64,000 nt of DNA from Panulirus ornatus (GCF_036320965.1 NC_092231.1:29985699-30049698), one strand, 5' to 3'. Counted from the stretch's first letter, positions 10,161 to 22,960 are shown. Numbers and translations: made by a program. The notes: generated from the letters alone by a model not told the origin.

Positions 10161-13100
10161 CCTGGCTGATGATGCTGACACAGTGGATAGACCAGGATGA
10201 TGATGCTGACACACTGGGTAAGACCAGGCTGATGATGCTGACACAGTGGGTAGACCAGGATGATGACGCTGACACAGTAGGTAGACCAGGCTGATGATAC
10301 TGACACAGTGGGTAGACCAGGATGATGATGATGATACAGTGGGTAGACCAGGATGATGATGCTGACACAGTGGATAGACCAGGCTGATGATGCTGACACA
10401 GTGGATAGACCAGGCTGAGGATGCTGACACAGTGGGTAGACCAGGCTGATGATGATGACACTGTGGGTAGACCAGGCTGATGATGCTGACACAGTGGATA
10501 GACCAGGCTGAGGATGCTGACACAGTGGGTAGACCAGGCTGAGGATGCTGACACAGTGGGTAGACCAGGATGATGATGATGACACAGTGGGTAGACCAGG
10601 CTGATGATGCTGACAGTGGGTAGACCAGGCTGATGATGCTGACACAGTGGGTAGACCAGGCAGATGCTGATGACACTGTGGGTAGACCAGGCTGATGATG
10701 CTGACACATTGGGTAGACCAGGCTGATGATGCTGACACAGTGGGTAGACCAGGCTGATGATGCTGACACATTGGGTAGACCAGGCTGATGATGCTGACAC
10801 AGTGGGTAGACCAGGTTGATGATGCTGACACAGTGGGTAGACCAGATCGATGATGCTGACACAGTGGGTAGACGAGGCTGATGATGCTGACACAGTGGGT
10901 AGACCAGGCTGATGATGCTGACACATTGGGTAGACCAGGCTGATGATGCTGACACAGTGGGTAGACCAGGCTGATGATGCTGACACATGGGTAGGACCAG
11001 CTGATGATGCTGACACAGTGGGTAGACCAGGCTGATGAGCTGACACTGGGTATACCAGGTGATGATGCTGACACAGTGGGTAGACCAGGCTGATGATGCT
11101 GACACAGTGGGTAGACCAGATCGATGATGCTGACACAGTGGGTAGACCAGGCTGATGATGCTGACACAGGGTAGACCAGGCTGATGATGCTGACACAGTG
11201 GGTAGACCAGGCTGGTGATGCTGACACATTGGGTAAGCCAGATTGATGCTGACATTGGGTAGACCAAGCTAATGATGCTGACACATTGGGTAGACTAGGC
11301 TGTTGATGCTGACACATTGGGTAGAGAAGGCTGATGATGCTGACACAGTGGGTAGACCAGGCTGATGATGCTGTCACATTGGGTAGACCAGGCTGATGAT
11401 GCTGACACAGTGGGTAGACCAGGCTGATGATGCTGACACAGTGGGTAGACCAGGCTGATGATGCTGTCACATTGGGTAGACCAGGCTGATGGTGCTGACA
11501 CTGGGTATACCAGGCTGATGATGCTGACACAGTGGGTACACCAGGCTGATTGTGCTGACAAAGTGGGTACACCAGGCTGATGATGTTCACACATGGGTAG
11601 ACCAGGCTGATGATGCTGACAGTAGGTAGACCAGGCTGATGGTGCTGACACATTGGGTAAGCCAGATTGATGATGCTGACATTGGGTAGACCAAGCTAAT
11701 GATGCTGACACATTGGGTAGACTAGGCTGTTGATGCTGACATTGGGTAGACCAGGCTGATGATGCTGACACATTGGGTAGACCAGGTCGATGGTGCCGAC
11801 ACATTGGGTAGACCAGGCTGATGATGCTGACACAGTGGGTATACCAGGCTGATGATGCTGTCACATTGGGTAGACCAGGCTGATGGTGCTGACACAGTGG
11901 GTAGACCAGGCTAGTGATGCTGACACAGTGGGTACACAAGGCTGATTGTGCTGACAAAGTGGGTAGACCAGGCTGATGATGTTCACACATTGGGTAGACC
12001 AGGCTGATGATGCTGACACAGTAGGTAGACCAGGCTGATGGTGCTGACACATTGGGTAAGCCAGATTGATGATGCTGAAATTGGGTAGACCAAGCTAATG
12101 ATGCTGACACATTGGGTAGACCAGGCTGATAATGCTGTCACATTGGGTAGACCAGGCTGATGATGCTGACACAGTGGGTAGACCAGGCTGATAATGCTGA
12201 CACATTGGGTATACCAGGCTGATGATTCTGACACAGTGGGTAGACCAGGCTGATGATGCTGACAAAGTGGGTAGACCAGGCTGAAGATGCTGACAGTGGG
12301 TATACCAGGCTGATGATACTGACAGATTGGCTAGACCAGGCTGATGATGCTGACTCAGTGGTTATACCAGGCTGATGATATTGACACGGTATACCGGGCT
12401 GATGATGCTGACACATTGGGTAGACCAGGCTGATGGTGTTGACACAGTGGGTATACCAGGCTGATGATGCTAACACAGTGGGTAGACTAGACTGATGATG
12501 CTGACACAGTACGTATACCAGGCTGATGATGCTGACACATTGGGTAGACCAGACTGATGGTGCTGATACATTGGGTAGGCCAGGCTGATGATGCTGACAG
12601 TGGGTATTCCAGGCTGATGATGCTGACGTAGTGGGTATACCAGGCTGATGATGTTGACACAGTGGGTAGACCAGGCTGAGGATGCTGACTCACAGTGGGT
12701 AGACCAGGCTGATGATGCTGACAGTGGGTAGTCCAGGCTGATGATGCTGACATAGTAGGTAGACCAGGCTGATGATGTTGACACAGTGGGTATACTAGGC
12801 TGATGATGCTGACACAGTGGCTAGACTATGCTGATGATGCTGACACAGTGGGTAGACAAGGCTGATGATGCTGACAGTGGGTAGACCAGGCTGATGATGC
12901 TGACACAGTGGGTAGACCAGGCTGATGATGCTAACACAGTGGGTAGACCAGGATGATGATGCTGACACAGTGGGTAGACCAGGCTGATGATACTGACACA
13001 GTAAGTATACAAGGCTGATGATGCTGACAAAGTGGGTATACCAGGCTGATGATGCTGACACAGTGGGTAGACCAGGCTAATGGTGCTGACAGTGGGTAGA

Positions 13101-15362
13101 CCAGGCTGATAATGCTAGCACAGTGAGTAGACCAGGCTGATTATGCTGATTCAGTGGGTAGACCAGGCTGATGATGCTGACACAGTGGGTAGACCAGACT
13201 GATGATGCTGACAGTGGGTAGACCAGGCTGATGATGCTGACACAATGGGTAGACCAGGCTGATGATGCTGACACAGTGGTTAGACAAGGGTGATGATGCT
13301 GATACAGTGGGTAGACCAGGCTGATGCTGACACACTAGGTAGATCAAGCTGATGATGCTGACAGTTGGTAGAACAGGCTGATGATGCTGACAGTGGGTAT
13401 ACCAAGCTGATGATGACACAGTAGGTAGACCAGGCTGATGATGTTGACACATTGGATACACCAGGCTGATGATGACACAGTAGGTGGACCAGGCTGATGA
13501 TGCTGACACATTGGGTAGAACAGGTTGATGATGCTGACAGTGTTTAATCCAGGCTGATGACGCTGACACAGTAGGTAGATCAAGCTGATGATGCTGACAG
13601 TGGGTAGTCCAGGCTGATGATGCTGACGCTGGGTAGACTATGCTGATGATGCTGACACTGGGTAGACCAGGCTGATGATGCTGACAGTGGGTTGTCCAGG
13701 CTGATGCTGCTGACACAGTAGTTAGACTAGGCTGATGGTGCTGACACAGTGGGTAGACCAAGTGATATTGTGACACAGTTGATAGATCAGTATTATGATG
13801 CTGACATTGGGTAGTCCAGGCTGATGATGCTGACACAGTGGGTAGGCCAGGCTGATGATCCTGTCTCAGTGGGTAGATCAGGCTGATGATGCTGACACAG
13901 TGGGTAGACCAGGCTGATGATGCTGACACAGTGGGTTGACCAGGCTAATGATGCTGACACAGTGAGTAGACCAGGCTGATGATGCTGATTCAGTGGGTAG
14001 ACCAGGCTGATGATGCTGACACCATGGGTAATCCAGGCTGATGATGCTGACAGAGTAGGTAGACCAGGCTGATGATACTGACGTTGGGTAGACCAGGGTG
14101 ATGATGCTGACACAGTAGGTAGACCAGGCTGATGGTGCTGACAAAGTGGGTAGACCAGGCTGATGATGCTGACACAGTGGGTAGGCCAGGCTGATGATCC
14201 TGTCTCAGTGGGTAGATCAGGCTGTTGGTGCTGACACAGTGGGTAGACCAGGCTGATGATGCTGACACAGTGGGTTAACCAGGCTAATGATGCTGAAACA
14301 TGGGTAGACGAGGCTGATGATGCTGAGGCAGTGGGTAAACCAGGCTGATGGAGCTGACACATTTGGTGAACCAGGTTGATGGTGCTGACAGTGGGTAGGC
14401 CAGGCTGATGGTGCTGACACAGTGGGTGGACCAGGCTGATGATGATGACACTGTGGGTAGACCAGGCTGATGATGCTGACAGTTGGTAGACCAGGCTGAT
14501 GATGCTGACACAGTGGGTAGACCAGGCTGATGATGCTGACAAAGTGGGTAGACGAGGCTGATGATGCTGACACAGTGGGTAGACTAGGCTGATGATGCTG
14601 ACACAGTGGGTAGACCAGGCTGACGATGCTGACACATTGGATAGACCAGGCTGATGATGCTGACACAGTGGGTAGACCAGGCTGACGATGCTGACACATT
14701 GGATAGACCAGGCTGATGATGCTGACACAGTGGGTATACCAGGCTGATGATGTGACACAGTGGGTAGACCAGGTTGATGATGCTGACACAGTGGGTAGAC
14801 TAGGCTGATGATGCTGACACAGTGGGTAGACCAGGCTGACGGTGCTGACACATTGGATAGACCAGGCTGATGATGCTGACACTGGGTAGACCAGGCTGAT
14901 GATGCTGACACAGTGGGTAGACCAGGCTGATGATGCTGACACAGCGGGTAGACCAGGCTGATGGTGCTGACACAATGGGTAGACCAGGTTGATGCTGCTG
15001 ACACAGTGGGTAGACCAGGCTAATGATGCTGACACAGTGGGTAGACCAGGCTGACGATGCTGACACATTGGATAGACCAGGCTGATGATGCTGACAGTGG
15101 GTAGACCAGAATGATGATGCTGACACAGTGGGTAGACCAGGCTGATGATGCTGACACTGGGTAGACCAGGCTGATGGTGCTGACACAATGGGTAGACCAG
15201 GTTGATGATGCTGACACAGCGGGTAGACCAGGATGATGATGCTGACACAGCGGGTAGACCAGGGTGATGATGCTGACACAGCGGGTAGACCAGGCTGATG
15301 GTGCTGACACAGTGGGTAGACCAGGTTGATGATGGTGACGTAATAGGTAGACCAGGCTGATG
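10161..15362. repeat. 31-base minisatellite array, about 165 units
   Basis: Consensus unit is GATGATGCTGACACAGTGG followed by GTAGACCAGGCT. Common variants are ACACATT for ACACAGT, GGTATACC for GGTAGACC and missing dinucleotides. Because 31 is one more than a multiple of three, the array passes through all frames every 93 bases; the minus strand lacks stops in each of them, giving stop-free runs of up to 549 codons (10004-11653) with a 31-residue periodicity. Those frames have no recognised domain and are most simply read as a by-product of the unit. Higher-order blocks are visible (see findings). Confidence 0.95.
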
Positions 15363-16100
15363 TGTGGGTCCGCTATATATAGTGAAGACGTTGCAGGTAG
15401 ACCAGCATTCTCTGGACCCGTCCTGGTCGTACATACACACAACGTTGACTCCTGACGAAACCAGAGATGATGTATGTTAAGGTTGTTCTCATGAACACTG
15501 TTCACTCACGAAGAACATAACTTCAGTAGAACAGGAGAACACGTGGAAATGTGAGGTTATATGTGTGATATACAGCATTAGATATAGCATAAGGAATGTT
15601 ATATGCCACCTTGTGTGAGCTGAGGGTTCAATGCTGTCTTGAGTCTACGATGGTTGAGCCAAGGTCGACCAGTTGAGTGTGGATTAAAGTCAGTTTGTCA
15701 CATTTTGCTCCAGACTGAGTTACGGAGGCTGTGGGTGCGCGTGCGCCTCCGCCATGTCGATCACTTAAATTTAGCGGAGTGCACAGTGCTGTAGAAGTTG
15801 TTTTCATGTGGTTATACGCAAGGGTTTCCAACCTTACTGGTGCTAGCATATATTTAATGCATTTGTACTCGTATTACACGAGGGTATGGTCGGCTGTCTC
15901 TGATCTAATGCAGTTTGGAGCTACGTTCACCTATGAAGAGACAGTGATAGTATGTAGCTGTAGGACGGAGTCAGCAGCAGTAAGTGTGGGTGCAGCAGCG
16001 ACTGGTGGACGCATCTGATACAACACGAGGCTGTGGCGGTCCACTCGTGAGATGTGGGAAGAATGTCGAGTGTGGGTGTAACGCCATAACCACCACGACC
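15363..16100. other. unassigned sequence
   Basis: No gene, RNA or repeat recognised. A TATA-like run (TATATATA) occurs near 15374 with no supporting start or exon. Confidence 0.5.
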
Positions 16101-16106
16101 GCGCGG

Positions 16107-16378
16107 GTGTCTGCACGCCTAGCCTAGTGTGATAGTGGAGGGAGGTGGGGTGTGTCTGCACGCCTAGCCTAGTGTGATAGTGGAGGGAGGTGGGGTGTGT
16201 CTGCACGCCTAGCCTAGTGTGATAGTGGAGGGAGGTGGGGTGTGTCTGCACGCCTAGCCTAGTGTGATAGTGGAGGGAGGTGGGGTGTCTGCACGCCTAG
16301 CCTAGTGTGATAGTGGAGGGAGGTGGGGTGTGTCTGCACGCCTAGCCTAGTGTGATAGTGGAGGGAGGTGGGGTGTAC
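16107..16378. repeat. 45-base minisatellite, 6 copies
   Basis: Unit begins TGTCTGCACGCCTAGCCTAG and ends GGAGGGAGGTGGGGTG. Copies are nearly identical; one lacks a TG. The 45-base length keeps frame and gives a 15-residue repeat on the minus strand. Confidence 0.95.
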
Positions 16379-16569
16379 ACAGTACGAGGTTGAGAACTGA
16401 AATCTGCTAATGATGTTCTCACACTAAGATGATAGTTTACAAAACGGAGATATGAATGATGAGAGCTTCAGCTATGATCAGTATTTCTGTTACAAAAAAG
16501 ACTCCATGACCAAAGCAAAGACTTTATTCTTATTGTTTTGTTAGCTGAGACGGCACGGGCAACTGAGGC

Positions 16570-16572
<3 letters not shown>

Positions 16573-16633
<61 letters not shown>
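16573..16633. repeat. (TA)n microsatellite
   Basis: About 30 TA units, preceded by unassigned sequence ending GGCAACTGAGGCCTTTATA. Confidence 0.95.
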
Positions 16634-16635
<2 letters not shown>

Positions 16636-16645
<10 letters not shown>

Positions 16646-16756
16646 ATTTGCGTGTGTGGACGTATATGTATATACATGTGTATGGGGTGGGTTGGGCCAT
16701 TTCTTTCGTCTGTTTCCTTGCGCTACCTCGCAAACGCGGGAGACAGCGGCAAAAAG

Positions 16757-16757
<1 letters not shown>
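16636..16757 (+). mobile_element. RTE 3'-terminal module (severely 5'-truncated copy)
   Basis: Reverse complement of the module at 3335-3440: GTGTGTGGACGTATATGTAT, then GGGTTGGGCCATTTCTTTCG, then GCTACCTCGCAAACGCGGGA (16722-16741), followed by a poly-A run and (TA)n. It is the extreme 3' end of a plus-sense RTE copy. Confidence 0.8.

Positions 16758-16821
<64 letters not shown>
16758..16821. repeat. poly-A plus (TA)n tail
   Basis: A run of 15 A then about 24 TA; the 3' tail of the preceding RTE end and the left border of the next RTE fragment. Confidence 0.9.
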
Positions 16822-16824
<3 letters not shown>

Positions 16825-16825
16825 A

Positions 16826-17815
16826 TTGATTGATTGAGAGGGTGAAGGCATGTACAGAGCATCAGATTGGGGAAGAGCAGTGTGGTTTCAGTGGTAGAGG
16901 ATGTGTGGATCAGGTGTTTGCTTTGAAGAATGTATGTGAGAAATACTTAGAAGAACAGATGGATTTGTATGTGGCATTTATGGATCTGAAGAAGGCATGT
17001 GATAGGGTTGATAGAGATGCTTTGAGGAAGGTCTTAAGAGTATGTGGTGTGGGAGGCAAGTTGCAAGAAGCAGTGAAAAGTTTTCACCAAGAATGTAAAG
17101 CATGTGTACGAGTAGGAAGAGAGGAAAGTGATTGGTTCCCAGTGAAGGTAGGTCTGCGGCAGGGGGGGTGTGATGTCTCCATAGTTGTTTACTTTGTTTG
17201 TGGATGGGGTTGTTAGGGAGGTAAATGCAAGAGTTTTGGAGAGAGGGGCAAGTATGCAGTCTGTTAGGGATGAGAGGGCCTGGTAAGTGAGTCAGTTGTT
17301 TACCGATGGTACAGCACTGGTGGCTGATTTGAGTGAAAAAAAACTTTAGAAGCTGGTGACTGAGTTTAGAAAAGTGAGTGAAAGGAGAAAGTTGAGAGTA
17401 AACATGAATAAGAGCAAGATTAATAGGTTCAGTAGGGTTGAGGGACAAGTTATTGGGGATCTAAATTTGAATGGAAAAAAAAAATGGAGGAAGTGAAGTG
17501 TTGTAGATATCTGGGAGTTGACTTAGTAGCGAATGGAACCATGGAAGTGGAAGTGAGTCACAGGATGGGGGAAGGGGGCGAAGGTTCTGGGAGCGATGAA
17601 GAATGTATGGAAAGTGAGAACGTTATCTTGGAAGGCAAAAATGGGTATGTTCGAAGGAATAGCCGTTCTAACAATATTGTATGGTTGCGAGGCGTGGGCT
17701 ATAGATGGGTTTGTTCGGAGGAGGGTGGATTTGTTCGAAATGAATGAGGGCAATATGTGGGTGTGGGGTGGTTTGATCGAGTAATAAAATGGTAAGAGAG
17801 ACGTGTGGTAATAAA
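16826..17815 (+). pseudogene. RTE-like RT fragment, frameshifted, catalytic motif lost
   Basis: Plus-strand RT from [19 protein letters not shown] through motif A (FMDLKKACDRVDRDAL), with motif B region frameshifted near 17160 (an extra G in the LRQGG run). At about 17307-17320 motif C reads LFTDG instead of LFADD, so the second catalytic Asp is replaced by Gly. The frame is broken again near 17340 and 17470 before LGVDLVANGTMEVEV and the C-terminal LYGCEAWAIDG. It stops at about 17815 in the middle of the GNKK block, directly against a CR1/L2-like element. 5' border is (TA)n. Confidence 0.9.
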
Positions 17816-19500
17816 AAGATACTTTTTCGTTCCAATTCCGATAAATATCATTAAAAAAAACTCCAGCAAATTTGTCAGGCAGGATCCTCTATAGCGAAAA
17901 CTGTGTTGATTGTCCGATTATTATATTGTGTTCTAGAAACGTGACAATTTAATTCGTAATATTTTTCCCTCATTTCACCCAACACTGACGTAAGGCTAAT
18001 TGGATGGTAGTTCAAGGCATACTTTTGTCTCCTTTTTTGTACATAGGAGTAACGTTTGCTAGTTTCCAGTCAGTTGGCACCTGATCATCCAATAGAGATT
18101 TGGTGAATATTTTTGTTATGGGGTATACTAGCTGTCTCCTGGCCTCCTTCAAAATCTTGGAGCTAAGTTATCTGGGCTGTTGGATTTGTTAGGATCTAAT
18201 TGGTCCAGGTATTTCAGTACTTCAGAGATCTTCCTTTCTCTAACCTTCAACTCCTCTTCGTCAGATCTTTGAAACCATTTTCATTGGTTGCCGTATCCGA
18301 ATTGTTTCTTCAGTTGTGAATACGGAGTTAAAAGAATAATTTGATATGGCAGCCATTTACTTGTCGTCAGTAGTTAGTGTGTCATGTTCGTTTCGTAATG
18401 GTCCACTTCCTTCTTTTACTGTCTTCCTTTGTCTTATATATTTAAAGAGTTCCTTAGGATTATTCTTAACTTTCAAGGAAATTCTTTGTTCTTCGACGCG
18501 TTTACTCTGTCTTATGACCTTCTTACAATCTCTCTGGATTTTGATTAATTCCTGGTGATTTTCATCGGTTCCCATTGACTTGAAATTCTTTTATGTTTTC
18601 TTTTTGGCAAGTTAGTCCCTCTGGTCTCGTATTCATCCGTGAAGGTTTTAAAATATTACAAGTTCTCGTTGTAATTCGTGGAATATGTTTATTTTCAATC
18701 TCGAGTGGTGTGTTTTTGCAAGAGGTTTCGTCCACTTGGTACTGCGAATTTCGTGTTTTATGTTTTCACATTCTGTTCGCCTGTAATCTGGGATCAAGAT
18801 TTTGTTGTCATTTATTTCAAAATCTCAATTTATCTCTAATCTATTCAAACTGTGATCGCTGTTTGACAAACTCTCGCCGACTTTGCGAGAGTTAAGTACG
18901 TGTCACGAGTGAGGACAAGATCAAGAATATGTTTACCTCGAGTTGATTTTGTAATGACCTGTTGTAGATAATCGTTTTCAATCAGTTTCGTTAGTCTCGT
19001 TCCCTCTCGGTCTCCAGTTAACGTGTTTCAGTTACTGTTGAAGTCTCCTGGTATTATAACCTATTCAATGTTTATTATAGTTTAGATTTCAGTGTATAGC
19101 ATCTTATCGTCGTCTTCTTTTTGCTTAGAAGGTCTGTGAATAACGCCCAGACGTAGTTACTTTTGAACTTGTTGGTAATGTCACTATAAAGAGAGTCGTA
19201 AGAGTATGTGTGTCGACTTCGCTTATCTTAATAGCACTTAGATTATCAACGTAGATCAAAACTCCACCACCTACCCTGTGTATAAGCGATCTTTCGTTAA
19301 TAGTTTGTATCCGGGTGTTGCTAACTCGGCAATCAAGTGTTTATTCTCAGAGTTGACCCCACGTTTCTGAGAGACTGCAATAATGTTCGGTTGTTCAGTA
19401 ACTGCTCAGGATATAAGCTCCTCGCGTTTCGTTGTTCCAGCTGGAACTGATGATCTCGTTCATAATGTTGAGGTGAGAGGAAAGTCTGGTACAAGTTATC
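17816..19500 (-). mobile_element. CR1/L2-like LINE, EN plus RT N-terminus (minus strand)
   Basis: Read right to left: the start of an apurinic-type endonuclease (KREELIS.VTEQPNIIAV about 19460-19375; GGGVLIYVDN about 19275; GDFNSN about 19040; GKHILDLVLTRDTY about 18910), a linker (RDCKKVIRQSKRVEEQRISLKV, NNPKELFKYIRQRKTVKEGSGPL, 18575-18357), then RT (TKSLLDDQVPTDWKLANVTPMYKKGDK about 18115-18030; ISLTSVLGE about 17990; LTNLLEFFNDIYRNWNEKVS at about 17816). It is cut before RT motif A by the RTE fragment. Several stops and frameshifts (for example GDFNSN is followed by a stop). Confidence 0.8.
18357..18575 (-). pseudogene. CR1/L2-like LINE linker segment, 72 codons
   Basis: The longest open stretch in the element: basic, Lys/Arg-rich helix (QRDCKKVIRQSKRVEEQRIS) followed by NNPKELFKYIRQRKTVKEGSGPLRNEHDTLTTDDK, the region between endonuclease and RT in CR1/L2-type ORF2 proteins. 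Confidence 0.75.
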
Positions 19501-20090
19501 ACCAACAAACCACTTTTACGGCGACCTTCAACCTAGCCAGTAATGCTGATGCAAACATGATTTGCGAAGGAAGAATATCAGGTTTTCGTCTTATGATAAA
19601 TTTCAGTGATCGTTTCATCATTGGTCGTGACAAGCAAGCCTGGGATGATGAAGACGATGTGGACGTAACTTGGAAAAGATTTATATATATATACTTACAA
19701 GGTCGTGGAGGAACATATGTTGTCATGCAGGTGAGACGGTCTTGTTGCACTAGGGAATGATGACGTAAACAGTTGTTTGTTATGCATGGAAGCAGCACGT
19801 AAGAAACTCTAGGCGACAAGTAACCAACATGAGCAGGTTACATAAATTTGTGTTGAGGAAACTTAAGATTTAGACGATAAAGCAAACGTCAGCGTGAAGC
19901 GTCTAGTGCTGACAATAGCAAAAGAAACTGTGACGAGTTTGAGAGTTGTGTGAGAAGTAAGACAGTCGTTACCCAGATGAACTGAGCCAATAATTACAGA
20001 AAATGGTGACTTGATTCAAGACAACAAAGTCAGGACAGATGGTTTGTGTTTTCTGTATCTGTATCAACAACTGAAGATAAAACTCACATC
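19501..20090. other. unassigned spacer between two opposed LINEs
   Basis: A plus-strand open stretch (19383-19760, 125 codons) overlaps the minus-strand LINE 5' end; it has no domain I recognise and is probably a shadow. No other support for a gene. Confidence 0.45.
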
Positions 20091-21790
20091 CTAAATCTAG
20101 TTCTATTGTTAAGAAGGGAAGAGGTAATGAAATAAAGTTATACTGTCAGCGATAATGATGATAGTGTGAGGGTAGATATAACGGTAAACCCAGATAGGTT
20201 TCATCCTAGGATACGGGAAGAGGAGGAAATGAGACTGTAAAACCATGTTCTACTGTATACAAAACCTCGCTAACTACGGGAAATGTTCCAGAGGTGGAGA
20301 CGTTGACGAATGTAACACTGATAGTGAAAAATGTGGCAAAGTAATACATCGCTGCCCGGGAATTATCGTGCACTTAACGTCTGTGGTTGGTGAGGTAATG
20401 GAAACCATCGTCTGGGATAAGATTGTAAACCATTTATCAAGATGATTCTCCACGATAGTGCTCACGTCTGACCAATTTGCTCGATTTCTTTTATGATATG
20501 AACAATTTGTATGATGGAAGTAAAGCAGTTAATGTTCTCTATTTAGATTTTCAAAAAGCATTCGCTAGAATTCCTGATCAAAGGTTATTGAGATGCATGG
20601 TACAACACACGGGGCTGTCCTGTTATGGTTCGGATACTGACGGCTGACAGGATGTAAACACAATAGTGATTAATGTCTAAAGTTTACAGCTGAGAGACGT
20701 GACTAATGGTGTGCCACAGGGCTCAGTCTCGGGACTAGCTCTGTTTCGTACATCTATCATATCTATGGGTAATGGACTTCACTGTAAGATCTCTACATTT
20801 ACGAATGATACTAAGTTGACAAAGAAATCCACAAGTGAACGTCTGTAGTTACAAACTGACACAGACAACCTGGTGGACTGGGCCAACAGATGACAGTTGA
20901 ATGTCATTATTGATGAAGGCAAAGTTTTAACCTATCGGTAGTACAGTTGAAGAGGCCAACTGTAATATGAGTTTTGTTAACAAAAGGTCATTGAGCGAAA
21001 AGGACTTTGAGTGTAACAATCTCTGATGACCTGAAGACAAGCAAGCAGTGCGCATAAGCAGTTAAAAGGGCGAACAAAATTCTCGGGGTCATGAGACGGA
21101 CTTTCGTAATAGTCTTGGGAAATTATCTTCCTTACAACTCACTGGTGCGTCCCCATCATGAATACTGTGTTCATTGTTGGTCATTCTACAGTTGAGGAAA
21201 GACATAGACATAATGGAGTGAGTACAGAGGCGAGCTACCAGAATGTTTCCCGGACTGAGAAACCAATCCTATGCGAACAGATTAAATGATTTAAACCTAT
21301 TGAGTTTAGAAATGAGAAGGTTAAGATGTGATCTAATACAAGTATTCAAAATCATTATAGCCTTCGATAACCTCGATCTAACGAGATACTTGAGGATATT
21401 TTCGTCTGATATCACTCGTAGTTATGGATATAAACTCGTGGGCAAATGTTTTACCACGAATAAGGTGAAGTACTTTTTCTTCAGTAGAATTGTTAACGTA
21501 TGGAATGACTGACCAAGTAGAGTGGTTGACAGTTGTACCATAGATACGTCTAATCATAGACATGATAAATATTTCATCTGAAATCCACGACTGACATTAC
21601 TTGAACACGTTTAGCTACAATGTGGTCTTTCTCTTTAACATATCTGTCTGTCTTTCTCCTTCTGCCACAGTAATGAGTTTCTGTTCTTTTCCTTTATCAC
21701 AAGATGGCTCGTTACGATCCAGTGGTCTGTTGGTGTTTGTTTTCAGTTGTATTATTCATCATTTGTGAATTAACCTTCTCCAGTGTCTAA
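20091..21790 (+). mobile_element. CR1/L2-like LINE, RT and 3' UTR (plus strand)
   Basis: Plus-strand translation across frames gives NPDRFHPRI (about 20190), LTSVVGEVMETIVWDKIVNHL (20378-20440), TNLLDFFYDMNNLYDGSKAVNVLYLDFQKAFARIPDQRLL (motif A, 20470-20590), a GVPQGS-like block near 20710, LRPH.YCVHCWS near 21150, FPGLRNQSYANRLNDLNLLSLEMRRLRCDLIQVFKII (21246-21356) and SRIVNVWND.PSRVVDSCTID to about 21600. 3' UTR similarity to 2700-2860 extends to about 21780. Many stops; non-functional. Confidence 0.85.
21243..21512 (+). pseudogene. CR1/L2-like RT C-terminal fragment, 89 codons
   Basis: Longest intact piece of the element: ANRLNDLNLLSLEMRRLRCDLIQVFKIIIAF, SYGYKLVGKCFTTNKVKYFFFSRIVNVWND then a stop where relatives read LPS. 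This is the conserved thumb/C-terminal segment of the family. Confidence 0.8.
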
Positions 21791-22589
21791 AGTCCTTTCT
21801 ACTCACCCTCACTTTATCGCTGACCCGCCCATACGTTCTGTCTTCACTCTCGTACCATGATAGTACGTTGCACGGTCTCAAAAGGTGTCTCAGGGAGGGA
21901 GGCTAACGTACCATTAGTCTCCCAAGGCCACTGTAGTCCCCGGCATACGAAAAGATCTGGTATGCTCAGCCCTGAGGATGATCCTGGAAATTAGTCTGAC
22001 GGAAGTTCTGAAGCTTCTGGTTGGTGGCTCAGATGATGTTGACTCTACACAGCTGATGAAGCATACATGCTCCAGCACAAGTGAACTTATGTAATGGTCA
22101 TTCATATGGTAATGTTGGGGGTATGTCAGTTGTGCAAACACAGGAAGCGGCAGCTCTTCCCGCTTCCCTGACACATAACTTCCTTTAACATCACCACAAC
22201 TGCTTATTCACTGGAGAAAGTAATTGTTCACCCTCTTCATCGTAGACACATGGCCGACACCAGCGCTGTTGGACATACAGAAACACCAGACTGACAATAA
22301 CATAGCGAGTGCATCATCTGTACTGACGGCTTTCTCAGCTCTGTCACTGGGACGGCTGGAAGTTCTCTCAATGTGGTCAAGTATTAAAGAAGCAATGTGA
22401 AATAATAAGGCATCTGCCCTTCAAACTAGAAGTGTCCGCCATACTCATCACTCCCAAGCTGGTATATATTACCGCCACACACGCAGGTCACGGGTCTTTA
22501 TCCCTCACTACTTGCCCTAAATATTCTAAGATCAGAGCGTAATATGTAGGTGTCGGGAGCCAGAGGCAGAAATGTGAACATTATTGCTT
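21791..22589. other. unassigned sequence
   Basis: No recognised gene or repeat. Confidence 0.45.
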
Positions 22590-22960
22590 ATAGGATTCGT
22601 ATCAAATTGTTATGGATTCCCTCTTATTATATAGAGTTCCGGGAACATAATAAAGCTGATGCTCTAGCTAAACTTACACTTAGTAAATGTGTTGCAAAAA
22701 TATGGATTGTCAATTAGAGGTTGCAACACTGTGATTAAGAAGGAACTGATAGATATGTATGAAGCAAATAGAAACTAGCGGAAAACATTTTCCCTCAAAG
22801 TGAAATGTGTTGATCCAACATGGACATGATAAGGCATAAGCTCAGCAGACTGCACGGTGTTGTCACTGAGAGATTATAACTAAGCTGTAGGTGCTGTTGG
22901 CACCGTGGCCTGTCTGGAGATGTTAATCATGTGAAATATAAAGTGTATGGCCAGATATGG
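22590..22960 (+). pseudogene. LINE RNase H domain remnant
   Basis: At 22598-22700 codons read IRIKLLWIPSYYIEF, REHNKADALAKLTL, which matches the LWIPSHVGI, GNEKADALAK signature of the RNase H domain carried at the C-terminus of I/Jockey/R1-type LINE proteins. The conserved WIPSH histidine is replaced (SYY), and GNE is HNK. Downstream, frameshifted codons include SRLHGV and a Cys/His-like CRCCWHRG near 22890. This is a third LINE lineage, different from the RTE-like and CR1/L2-like copies. Confidence 0.65.

Noticed and set aside
10004..15440. Large repetitive proteins (up to 549 codons, minus strand)
   Set aside because: Frames follow from a stop-free 31-base unit cycling through all three phases; overlapping frames are equally open and indels do not disturb them selectively. 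No domain or start context.
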